NCBI RefSeq assembly: GCF_018734325.1
Contig: NZ_CP073754.1
Span: 2,542,001-2,606,000, forward strand
From: Methylomonas paludis
Lineage (GTDB): Bacteria; Pseudomonadota; Gammaproteobacteria; Methylococcales; Methylomonadaceae
Direction: 5' to 3'
Length of the DNA stretch: 64,000 bases
The translations under genes and the position numbers were made by a program. Position 1 is the stretch's first letter; each line of letters opens with the position of its first letter. The notes under the pieces were generated by a model, which worked only from the letters and a program-made list of their open reading frames with translations, searched no databases and had not been told where the DNA came from. Shown here piece by piece: positions 28,057 through 36,057 of this stretch.

Positions 28057-28980
28057 TTAGCCATATTGCATCATTAACGCTACAGCTGCAGATCGGGTGG
28101 AAACCCCGAGTTTTTCAAAAATATGTTCCAGGTGCTTGTTCACGGTACGTGGACTGCTGCTGAGAATAAGACCGATTTCTTTATTGGTTTTGCCCCGGGC
28201 AATCCACATTAAAATTTCCGCTTCGCGACAGGTCAACTTTAGTTTTTCCCGCAGTAAATCTGCAGGCCCCTCATTTTCCGACTTTAACAGCAACAGGAAC
28301 TGATCGGGATGTTCGCAGCGGCTGACCGACATACTAAACCCTTTGGCCAACGCCAACTCGGTAATAGGCTGTTCAGAAGCTCTGTCTGCCAGCCAGTTGT
28401 GAAATCCCCGCTTCAGCGGTTCTGGCAAAGGCTGGTTGATTTGACTAGTACAGAGAAAACCATGTCGAATTTGCAACTGCCCGAGCCATTGTTGGGCAGC
28501 AGCTGTCAGCCAGGTAATCCGGCCTGAGCTATCTACCGCCAGCGCGGCAAACTCAGCATCGGCCAGCAAACGTTCTGCGCGACGCAGATTTCGGATTTGG
28601 CTTAGATGGACTTCGATACGCGCCAGTACTTCCGGGGGGCGGATGGGTTTAACGATATAATCCAGGGCGCCTTCGCCAAATCCGCGCAACAAATTATCCA
28701 ACTCGCTCAAACCGGTCATAAACAATACCGGTATCCATTGAGTCGCCGGATTAGCCTTGAGCCGGTTACAGGTTTCAAAACCGTCTATACCGGGCATCAT
28801 CACATCCAGCAAAATAATATCCGGCTTGATGTACTGAATTTGTTCAATGGCAGACTTACCGTCCGTTGCCACTAAGACTCGGTAATTGGCTTCGGACAGG
28901 GTATCCGAGAGCAGGGCCAGATTTCCGGGTGTGTCATCAACAATCAATACGGTACCGTTACTGATGGCTATATCTGTCAT
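28057..28980 (-). CDS. Response regulator, receiver plus LuxR-type helix-turn-helix
   Basis: A 307-residue regulator counted from the ATG at 28978-28980, which overlaps the kinase stop codon (ATGA). The receiver domain has the phosphoacceptor D59 in IILLDVMMPG and the lysine in YIVKPIRPPE. A PAS-like middle (about 145-230, starting near ERLLADAEFAALAVDSSGRI) is followed by a C-terminal LuxR/FixJ helix-turn-helix, LTCREAEILMWIARGKTNKEI. It is the obvious output partner of the permease-kinase encoded just before it and probably controls the divergent urea-uptake genes. A longer open frame to 29160 lies inside the kinase gene and is not credible as coding. Confidence 0.9.
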   Translation of the reverse strand: MTDIAISNGTVLIVDDTPGNLALLSDTLSEANYRVLVATDGKSAIEQIQYIKPDIILLDVMMPGIDGFETCNRLKANPATQWIPVLFMTGLSELDNLLRGFGEGALDYIVKPIRPPEVLARIEVHLSQIRNLRRAERLLADAEFAALAVDSSGRITWLTAAAQQWLGQLQIRHGFLCTSQINQPLPEPLKRGFHNWLADRASEQPITELALAKGFSMSVSRCEHPDQFLLLLKSENEGPADLLREKLKLTCREAEILMWIARGKTNKEIGLILSSSPRTVNKHLEHIFEKLGVSTRSAAVALMMQYG

Positions 28981-31900
28981 GGCGCAGCCTCCTGGGCAGA
29001 TGCCATATTCAATAGCCGCCTGATTTCGCCGATCTGAAACTGATCGGCCAACTGATGGAGTTTGGCAAAAAATTCGGCATATTCCGGGTGTCCCGCAGCC
29101 AGTTGCGCCAATACTTTTTTCAATCCGGAAATGTCTCCGATGCGCATACAGACAATACACTCATGCAGAATCGCGGCAGTAGGGATATTCATGGGTTTGG
29201 CCGGCCCGGCATTGGTCCGCACCGGTTCATGATGATATTGCCAGTTTAAGGATAGATAGTGTTTTAGTTTTTGCAGCAAAATATCAACTTGAAGGGGTTT
29301 GGCTAAAAAGTCGTTACAACCGGCATTTAACGCCGTCACTCTATCGTTTGAGTAAGCATTGGCACTTAACACGATAATCGGCATACGCAAGTCACGCTCC
29401 CGAAGCTGTAATGCTGTTTCTATACCGTCTATGCCGGTCATGGAAATATCCAGTAGAATTAGATCCGGTATTTGTTCGGCCACTTTTTCCAGGCACTCTT
29501 CGCCGGAACCAGCCTCCAATAAATTAAAACCCAAAGGCTCCAGGATCGACATCAATAATTGCCGATGCTCAAGTTGATCGTCAACGATCAGCAAGCGCCT
29601 GCGTCGCCCCTGATAACCGATAATGGCATTCTGCTGCCCCACTTCGGTCTCTTCATTGAGGCTCGGCAGCAATAAGCGCACGGTAAAGGTGGAACCGACA
29701 TTCAAGCTGCTGTTTACTGTCAATTCGCCGCCCATCACTTCCGTCAAAATCATACTGATGGTCAACCCCAGTCCACTGCCGGCAATGGCATTACCATTGG
29801 CGGTATGCAAGCGGGTAAATGGCTGAAAAATCTGCTGTTGTTGCTGTTCATCGATACCATTACCGGTATCGATGACCTGAAAACTCGCCACACCGCAACT
29901 ATAGGAAATACGCAAGACTATGCCACCGATATTGGTAAATTTGACGGCATTGCCCAGTAAATTCATTAATATTTGGCCAACCCGTTTTTCATCGCCACGG
30001 ATACGCTGCGGCAATGTATTGACAATTTCACAGCTAAAACTTAAACCCTTATCTTCCGCCTGCGGCTTATAAAGGCGAACCAGATGTTCGATAAAATCAG
30101 GAAAATTGATGGGCTGATATTTCAGATCAAACTTGCGGGCTTCGATACGGGCAATATCCAGGATATCTTCTATCAGGGAACACAAATGATCACCGCTACG
30201 CTTTAAGGTTTCCACAGCCTGCCGCCGGTGCGCCGGTATACTGGGATCCTGATGCAACAAATGGGCATAACCGATAATGCTGTTCAAGGGCGAACGAATT
30301 TCATGACTCATACCGCTCAAAAACCGGCTTTTGGCCAAATTGGCGCTATCTGCCATTTTGATAGCCTCCTGTAATTTGGCATCGGTTTTTTTATGTTCAT
30401 CAATTTCCTGCAATAACAACTGGGTTTGTTTGGCGGTTTCTTCGTGGGCAACCCGCCGGCTTTCGGCATTGAGTATCAACCACCAGGTACATAAACCGAT
30501 AAACACCAGCAATGAGGCAAAAATCTTCAGAAAATTATTGATCAATAATGCAAAAGCATCCGGGGTTTGCTGTACCGACAACAAATCCTGATAATAAATG
30601 ATACTGACAAAAATACCCGTCAATACCGATAAAAACAGAAACATCAACATAAACCGCAATAAGCGCAGTTTGGCGTTTAGGCTCATGAATGCCGGCATCA
30701 CCCGATTGGCCATGACTTCCAGATAATCATCAAAGCGGAAACCCACTTTACACATATCCAGACAGCGGGCATCCAGCGTGCAACACAAAGAGCAAATACT
30801 ACCCTTGTAAGCCGGACAATAAGCCACATCTTCCTGTTCAAACTGATTTTCACAAATTGAGCATTTTTGCAAACCACTGTGCTGATGCTGATGGCGGTCG
30901 CGAGCCAGATAATGTCTGGCGCTGCTCCAGGCGATGGCAGGGGTCAGCAGAAATGCCAGACCCAGGGCAATAAATGCGGAAAAGGCTTTGGGATATTCGC
31001 CAAACAGTCCGACATAGGCCAATATGGATACGATGGAGGACACCGCAGTGGAAATAATTCCTACCGGATTCAAATCAGGCAGATAAGCCCGCTTAAATTC
31101 AACTGCCTTAGTGCTGAGGCCCAAAGGCTTATTGATCATTAATTCAGCCGCTACTGTACTGATCCAGGCTATCGACATATTGGAAAATAAGCCGAGCACT
31201 TTTTCCAGGGCGCCGAACACCCCAAACTCCATCAGCAATAAAGCAATCAATACATTAAACAACAGCCATACTACCCGGCCAGGGTGACTATGGGTAACCC
31301 GCGAGAAAAAATTGGACCAGGCCAATGAACCGGCATAAGCGTTGGTAACATTGATCTTGACCTGGCTCAAAATCACGAACAAAGTGGTTACGGCCAAAGC
31401 CCATTGCGGATCATTAAACAGTTCACCATAGGCTACCAGATACATCTGGGTGGGTTCATGGGCATGAACAGGATCGATACCATTGCGTATTGCCAAATGG
31501 GCCAGCAAGGCCCCCAATAATTGCCGCACCACCCCAAACACTATCCAGCCGGGACCTGCAGCCAGCATCGCCAGCCACCAACGCCAGGGGTGGTTCGGAT
31601 TTTTATCCGGCATAAACCGTAGAAAATCCACCTGCTCACCAATCTGAGCCACCATAGCAAAAGCCACGGTGGCGGCACTGCCAAACATAAGCCAATCAAA
31701 ACCTTGGCCGCTTCCGGCAATCCAGAAATAGGTATTGACTGTCAACAGGGCCTCCGGCTCACGCATGGCAACCCCAACATAAGGCGCAATCAACAACAGC
31801 AGCCAGAGCGGTTGCGTCCATAATTGCATGCGGCTGATGGTGGTAATGCCGAAGGTTACCAGCGGAATGACCAGAATGGCACTGATGACATGCGCGTATG

Positions 31901-32351
31901 CCAGTGGAATATGGAAATACAGCTCTATCGCCAGAGACATGATAGAGGCTTCCAGCGCAAACAGCGTGAAGGTAAACGAGGCGTAAATCAGCGATGTAAC
32001 GGTTGAGCCGATATAGCCAAAACCGGCACTGCGGGTGAGCAGATCGATATCGATATGGTAGCGGGCCGCATAATAACTGATGGGTAAGCTAGTGATAAAT
32101 ATCACTATGCCTACGATCAATATGGCCCAAAAGGCATTGGTAAATCCATAGTTAATCGACAAAAAGCCGCCTATGGCCTCCAGCACCAAAAACGAAGTCG
32201 AACCAAACGCGGTATTGGCTACCTGAAATTCCGACCATTTACGAAAACTGCGCGGCGCATAACGCAAGGCATAATCCTCCAGGGTCTCGTTGGCAACCAG
32301 GGCGTTGTAATCGCGACGAATTTTGGTGATATTTTGACGAATAGCGTTCAC
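28977..32351 (-). CDS. NCS1-type permease fused to hybrid histidine kinase
   Basis: An 1124-residue sensor. Residues about 40-480 are a twelve-helix NCS1-like (cytosine/purine/allantoin) permease. A cytoplasmic cysteine-rich segment follows (C497, C500, C512, C520, C523, C524, C530, C534), suited to bind zinc or an iron-sulfur cluster. Two more membrane helices (about 567-585, 605-627), a coiled linker, the HisKA domain with H683 in SGMSHEIRSPLNS, an HATPase with ILMNLLGNAVKF and DTGNGIDE, and a C-terminal receiver (LILLDISMTG) complete it. Transporter-like kinases of this kind are known beside urea-transport genes. A role in sensing urea or a related nitrogen compound is inferred from the neighbours. 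Confidence 0.9.
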   Translation of the reverse strand: MNAIRQNITKIRRDYNALVANETLEDYALRYAPRSFRKWSEFQVANTAFGSTSFLVLEAIGGFLSINYGFTNAFWAILIVGIVIFITSLPISYYAARYHIDIDLLTRSAGFGYIGSTVTSLIYASFTFTLFALEASIMSLAIELYFHIPLAYAHVISAILVIPLVTFGITTISRMQLWTQPLWLLLLIAPYVGVAMREPEALLTVNTYFWIAGSGQGFDWLMFGSAATVAFAMVAQIGEQVDFLRFMPDKNPNHPWRWWLAMLAAGPGWIVFGVVRQLLGALLAHLAIRNGIDPVHAHEPTQMYLVAYGELFNDPQWALAVTTLFVILSQVKINVTNAYAGSLAWSNFFSRVTHSHPGRVVWLLFNVLIALLLMEFGVFGALEKVLGLFSNMSIAWISTVAAELMINKPLGLSTKAVEFKRAYLPDLNPVGIISTAVSSIVSILAYVGLFGEYPKAFSAFIALGLAFLLTPAIAWSSARHYLARDRHQHQHSGLQKCSICENQFEQEDVAYCPAYKGSICSLCCTLDARCLDMCKVGFRFDDYLEVMANRVMPAFMSLNAKLRLLRFMLMFLFLSVLTGIFVSIIYYQDLLSVQQTPDAFALLINNFLKIFASLLVFIGLCTWWLILNAESRRVAHEETAKQTQLLLQEIDEHKKTDAKLQEAIKMADSANLAKSRFLSGMSHEIRSPLNSIIGYAHLLHQDPSIPAHRRQAVETLKRSGDHLCSLIEDILDIARIEARKFDLKYQPINFPDFIEHLVRLYKPQAEDKGLSFSCEIVNTLPQRIRGDEKRVGQILMNLLGNAVKFTNIGGIVLRISYSCGVASFQVIDTGNGIDEQQQQQIFQPFTRLHTANGNAIAGSGLGLTISMILTEVMGGELTVNSSLNVGSTFTVRLLLPSLNEETEVGQQNAIIGYQGRRRRLLIVDDQLEHRQLLMSILEPLGFNLLEAGSGEECLEKVAEQIPDLILLDISMTGIDGIETALQLRERDLRMPIIVLSANAYSNDRVTALNAGCNDFLAKPLQVDILLQKLKHYLSLNWQYHHEPVRTNAGPAKPMNIPTAAILHECIVCMRIGDISGLKKVLAQLAAGHPEYAEFFAKLHQLADQFQIGEIRRLLNMASAQEAAP

Positions 32352-32407
32352 ATTATGGGATTAAACATAAGGTTATGGTCTGCCAAGTTGGAACTTGGCA
32401 CAAATGT

Positions 32408-33172
32408 TCAACGACGCTCATGACCAAATTTAAGGATAAGCGGCGAACCCTGATTGTAAATGATAATTTCCTTTTCACTCTGATCATTGCTGTTTTCCGG
32501 TTTCGCCGCAGCGGCACTGGCCCCAGACGTTAGCGGTGCAACTTGCGCAGCTGCCGGAATTTGCGACTGCACCTGTTTGACTTCCACCCGCACATCCGGC
32601 AGCCATTTAGGTTGAAAAGTACCGGTTTCGCTGAGCGGCTTGGTCACCGCCAGCTTCTGACTTTCCAGAACATCCAAACAGGTGCTGCTGATTTGATCGG
32701 CTAGTTTTGCTGTTAATTTAGCCGCACCTTGCTCAGGCCCGAGCGCGTGAACACTATAGGTAATAGTACGCTCAGCCAGGACTTGATCACTGCCGGCTGG
32801 ATAAAGCCGGCAACTTATCGGTAAAACATCGGCCTTCTGAAAATCCGGGGAACGCGGATCGGAGTTGCCACTGGAAAATGATAAGCCTACTGGTGTGCTC
32901 TGATGAGAAATAATCCCCAGTTCGGTTACCAGACGATGACTGAATTGAGCAGCGGTTTTCTGTACGGGATAGCCCCATTCGGCCAGATTAGCTGCTATAT
33001 GCTCTCGCAGTTCCGGGGCAGAAATATCCAGGGCAAATTGCTGCATATTGCCGGTACCAAGGTCCAAAGCTATAGCAGTCACCGGACTTTCCGCAAACAC
33101 TGACTGTGATGGCAGCCAGTTCCCCAACAACACCAAGCCTACCCATAGCCGATTATTCAATTTTTTACTCAT
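32408..33172 (-). CDS. Exported protein upstream of the sensor kinase
   Basis: A 254-residue protein I do not recognise. An N-terminal signal peptide (LWVGLVLLGNWLPSQSVFA, cleavage probably after FA-E near residue 28) points to the periplasm. The body has a mixed alpha/beta look, with conserved-looking CRLYPAGSDQVLAERTI near residue 122, and an Ala/Pro/Ser-rich linker near 205-230 before a short C-terminal strand. It is the first gene of the leftward operon with the permease-kinase (56 bp gap) and response regulator. It could be an accessory ligand-binding or stabilising partner of the sensor; this is inference. Confidence 0.55.
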   Translation of the reverse strand: MSKKLNNRLWVGLVLLGNWLPSQSVFAESPVTAIALDLGTGNMQQFALDISAPELREHIAANLAEWGYPVQKTAAQFSHRLVTELGIISHQSTPVGLSFSSGNSDPRSPDFQKADVLPISCRLYPAGSDQVLAERTITYSVHALGPEQGAAKLTAKLADQISSTCLDVLESQKLAVTKPLSETGTFQPKWLPDVRVEVKQVQSQIPAAAQVAPLTSGASAAAAKPENSNDQSEKEIIIYNQGSPLILKFGHERR

Positions 33173-33311
33173 GTCCGGCTGCCTCTATGTCTGATTCATA
33201 CCACTGCTAAATGATGCGGACCAATGTGATCCAGCTCGGCCTCTACTCCGTTCCATCAGCGAAAACCCTGCTGATACTCTAATAAATTCAGCTAGTTCCG
33301 GCTATACGTCA

Positions 33312-33329
33312 AATGACTGATGAGTCATT
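33312..33329. promoter_or_regulatory. Perfect inverted repeat in the divergent urea-regulator/porin region
   Basis: AATGACT (33312-33318) and AGTCATT (33323-33329) form a perfect 7-bp inverted repeat with a GATG spacer in the 261-bp gap between the sensor operon and the porin-urtABCDE genes. A dyad in this place suits an operator for the LuxR-type response regulator controlling both directions. The porin ATG at 33434 has an AGGGGAT ribosome-binding site. Function is inferred from position. Confidence 0.4.
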
Positions 33330-33433
33330 CACCTGATTGTGCAATGTGTTTGAAAATTTAAAAATCTAATCGCGGTTCTGCCAGCAATCGCTTACAGATC
33401 TATCTGCATTGACTTATATTTTAGGGGATACCG

Positions 33434-34666
33434 ATGAGTGAATTTAACCAGCAATCGATAGTAGGCCGACATAAGCGGCTGTTATGTACTATGGCTATTT
33501 CGGCCTTGACCAGCGGCTACGCAAGCTCTACCGTAGCCGGAGCCACTTTCAAAATAGACGACACCAAATGGATCAGCGTTGGTGCCGGTTTGCGCTCCAG
33601 CTTTAGTGCCCAGGAAAACTCAGCAGGATTGAACAATAATCAATGGAACAATAATTTTAACCTGGACAATATTCGTTTATACATCAATGGTCAAATCCAT
33701 AAATACCTGAAAGTGGAATTTAACACCGATTGCCAAACCTGCGGCAATGGTGGTGAAGTCCGGGTACTTGACGCTATCGGTAAATTTGAAGTCGATTCCA
33801 TGTACAACCTATGGGTAGGTCGAATGCTGGTGCCAGCCGAACGCCGGGAAATGAACGGTCCGTTCTACAGCTCTATTTACAACACTTTTGGCGGCGGCAC
33901 ACCATTCGAGCCGGCCGATTACAATGTTGTCATCAAATCCGACGGCACTTCTGCCGGTTCTTATGGCCGGGACGATGGCGCCACGGTTTGGGGGGCACTG
34001 TTTAATAAGCGTCTGCAATATGCCGTCGGCTTCTTCCGTGGTTTACGTGGCGGTGCCAACGTCAACGATAATGTACTTTATGCCCAGCGGGTTGCCTATA
34101 ACTTCTGGGAAGTCGAAAAAAATCCCGGTTATTACACCTCGGGCACCTATTACGGCAAAGGTGGTGATATTTTCACTATTGCTGCTTCCAATCAATACCA
34201 GGCTCAAGGCGCCGGCACTGTCACCGATCCCGGCAATTTCCGTGGTACTTCAGTTGATGTTCTGGTTGAAAAAGTTTTACCTGGCGGTGGTGTAGCCACT
34301 TTTAACGGCGAATATAAAAACTACGATATTTCCAATGGCTATAGCCTGGCTTCGCGCAACGCAGGCGGCGGCTTTTCCATGTTTGCCGGTGATGCCTATG
34401 ATGTCAGCGGCATGTATTTAATCCCGGAAAAGATCTGGATCGGGCAAACCCAACCGTTCATTCGCTATGTCAATGTAGCGCCATCGACCAGCTCTAGCCG
34501 GGAAATGTATGAAGCCGGCATGAACTACATCATCGACGGCCATAACGCCAAAGTCTCACTGAGCTGGCAATACGGCGATCTGCTGAGCAAAGGCCTGAAC
34601 TACACCTCTACCGCCAGCGGCGACAAAGTCAACGCCATGATACTTGGCTTTCAATGGCAAATCTAA
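33434..34666 (+). CDS. Outer-membrane porin of the urea-uptake cluster
   Basis: A 410-residue beta-barrel protein. After a signal region (about residues 14-37, ending SSTVAGA) come alternating strands typical of phosphate-selective-porin O/P-like channels, such as YLKVEFNTDCQTCG and YNLWVGRMLVPAERREMNGPFY, and it ends with a phenylalanine-containing beta strand (AMILGFQWQI). Two cysteines in CQTC could form a disulfide. It precedes urtA by 23 bp, so it probably provides passage of urea or short amides across the outer membrane. Ligand specificity cannot be read from sequence. Confidence 0.75.
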   Translation: MSEFNQQSIVGRHKRLLCTMAISALTSGYASSTVAGATFKIDDTKWISVGAGLRSSFSAQENSAGLNNNQWNNNFNLDNIRLYINGQIHKYLKVEFNTDCQTCGNGGEVRVLDAIGKFEVDSMYNLWVGRMLVPAERREMNGPFYSSIYNTFGGGTPFEPADYNVVIKSDGTSAGSYGRDDGATVWGALFNKRLQYAVGFFRGLRGGANVNDNVLYAQRVAYNFWEVEKNPGYYTSGTYYGKGGDIFTIAASNQYQAQGAGTVTDPGNFRGTSVDVLVEKVLPGGGVATFNGEYKNYDISNGYSLASRNAGGGFSMFAGDAYDVSGMYLIPEKIWIGQTQPFIRYVNVAPSTSSSREMYEAGMNYIIDGHNAKVSLSWQYGDLLSKGLNYTSTASGDKVNAMILGFQWQI

Positions 34667-34689
34667 TTTCTACTCACAGGATAAACACT

Positions 34690-35994
34690 ATGTTTAAATT
34701 TTCGCATTTAGTCCGCAAACTGGCGCTAAACACAGCCCTGTCTACTTTATTGTTCAGCACTGCCACGCCGGTATTGGCGGAAGATACCATCAAGGTTGGG
34801 GTGCTGCATTCCTTATCCGGCACCATGGCTATCAGTGAAACCACCCTGAAAGATACCATGTTGATGCTGATAGACGAGCAAAATAAAAAAGGCGGTCTGC
34901 TAGGTAAAAAACTGGAAGCCGTTGTCGTTGACCCTGCTTCCAACTGGCCGTTGTTTGCCGAAAAAGCCCGAGAATTGCTGACCAAGGATAAAGTTGCGGC
35001 TATTTTCGGTTGCTGGACATCGGTATCACGCAAATCGGTATTGCCGGTGGTGGAAGAGCTGAATGGCTTGTTGTTTTACCCGGTGCAATACGAAGGCGAA
35101 GAGTCGTCCAAAAACGTGTTTTATACCGGTGCTGCGCCTAATCAACAAGCCATTCCGGCAGTTGATTATTTGATGAATGATCTAAAAGTACAACGCTGGG
35201 TATTGGCGGGTACCGATTACGTTTATCCACGCACCACCAATAAAATTTTGGAAGCCTATCTGAAATCCAAAGGGGTAGCAGCCAAAGATATTCTGATCAA
35301 CTACACTCCGTTTGGCCATTCCGACTGGCAAAACATCGTCTCTGACATCAAAAAATTTGGTTCAACCGGTAAGAAAACTGCAGTGGTATCAACCATCAAC
35401 GGCGATGCCAATATTCCTTTCTACAAGGAATTGGGTAATCAGGGCATTTCCGCAGAAAACATTCCTGTTATCGCCTTTTCAGTGGGCGAGGAAGAACTGT
35501 CCGGTATGGATACCAAACCCCTAGTTGGACACTTGGCGGCCTGGAATTATTTCATGAGTGTGGATACTACCAAAAATGCCGCTTTCATTCAGCAATGGCA
35601 TGACTTTATCAAAAACCCGAAACGGGTAACTAATGATCCGATGGAAGCCCATTACATCGGTTTCAATATGTGGGTAAAAGCAGTTGAAAAGGCCGGCACC
35701 ACCGACCCTGAAGCTGTGCAAAAAGCCATCATTGGCGTGGAATTCCCCAACCTCACCGGCGGCGTATCCAAAATGCTGCCTAATCATCACATCAGTAAAC
35801 CGGTGTTGATAGGCGAAATTCAGGGTGACGGCCAGTTCGTTACCGTCTGGCAAACCAATAAACTGGTAGACGGCGATGCCTGGTCGGATTTCCTGCCGGA
35901 AAGTAAACCCATCATTGCCGACTGGACCCCACCCATCAGTTGCGGCAACTTCAACACCAAAACCAAAAAATGTTCAGGACAGAACTTTAAGTAA
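34690..35994 (+). CDS. urtA: Urea ABC transporter, substrate-binding protein
   Basis: UrtA (FmdD/AmiC family) captures urea in the periplasm for the UrtBCDE importer. From the ATG at 34690 it has 434 residues, with a signal peptide ending ATPVLAED, then IKVGVLHSLSGTMAISE, typical of this family, and FGCWTSVSRKSVLPVVEELNGLLFYPVQYEGEE, the UrtA-type ligand pocket. A start 36 bp earlier would overlap the porin gene and is less likely. The C-terminus holds a CGNFNTKTKKC cysteine pair. It starts the transporter series. Confidence 0.95.
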   Translation: MFKFSHLVRKLALNTALSTLLFSTATPVLAEDTIKVGVLHSLSGTMAISETTLKDTMLMLIDEQNKKGGLLGKKLEAVVVDPASNWPLFAEKARELLTKDKVAAIFGCWTSVSRKSVLPVVEELNGLLFYPVQYEGEESSKNVFYTGAAPNQQAIPAVDYLMNDLKVQRWVLAGTDYVYPRTTNKILEAYLKSKGVAAKDILINYTPFGHSDWQNIVSDIKKFGSTGKKTAVVSTINGDANIPFYKELGNQGISAENIPVIAFSVGEEELSGMDTKPLVGHLAAWNYFMSVDTTKNAAFIQQWHDFIKNPKRVTNDPMEAHYIGFNMWVKAVEKAGTTDPEAVQKAIIGVEFPNLTGGVSKMLPNHHISKPVLIGEIQGDGQFVTVWQTNKLVDGDAWSDFLPESKPIIADWTPPISCGNFNTKTKKCSGQNFK

Positions 35995-36009
35995 GGGTTT
36001 TCATCTGGA

Positions 36010-36034
36010 GCGCCATGTCAGGAAGTCATGGCGC
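36010..36034 (+). terminator. Hairpin between urtA and urtB
   Basis: GCGCCATG (36010-36017) and CATGGCGC (36027-36034) form a perfect 8-bp stem with a 9-nt loop and no U-run after it. Such hairpins after a binding-protein gene usually protect the upstream message from 3' decay or partly stop transcription, so that much more binding protein than permease is made. The urtB start and its AGGAG site come just after it. Confidence 0.7.
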
Positions 36035-36057
36035 TTCGCAAACCAGGAGCAAGTATT

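Noticed and set aside
28981-29160. N-terminal extension of the response regulator
   Set aside because: It would lie entirely within the kinase gene; the ATG at 28980 overlaps the kinase stop in the usual ATGA manner and gives a standard receiver start.
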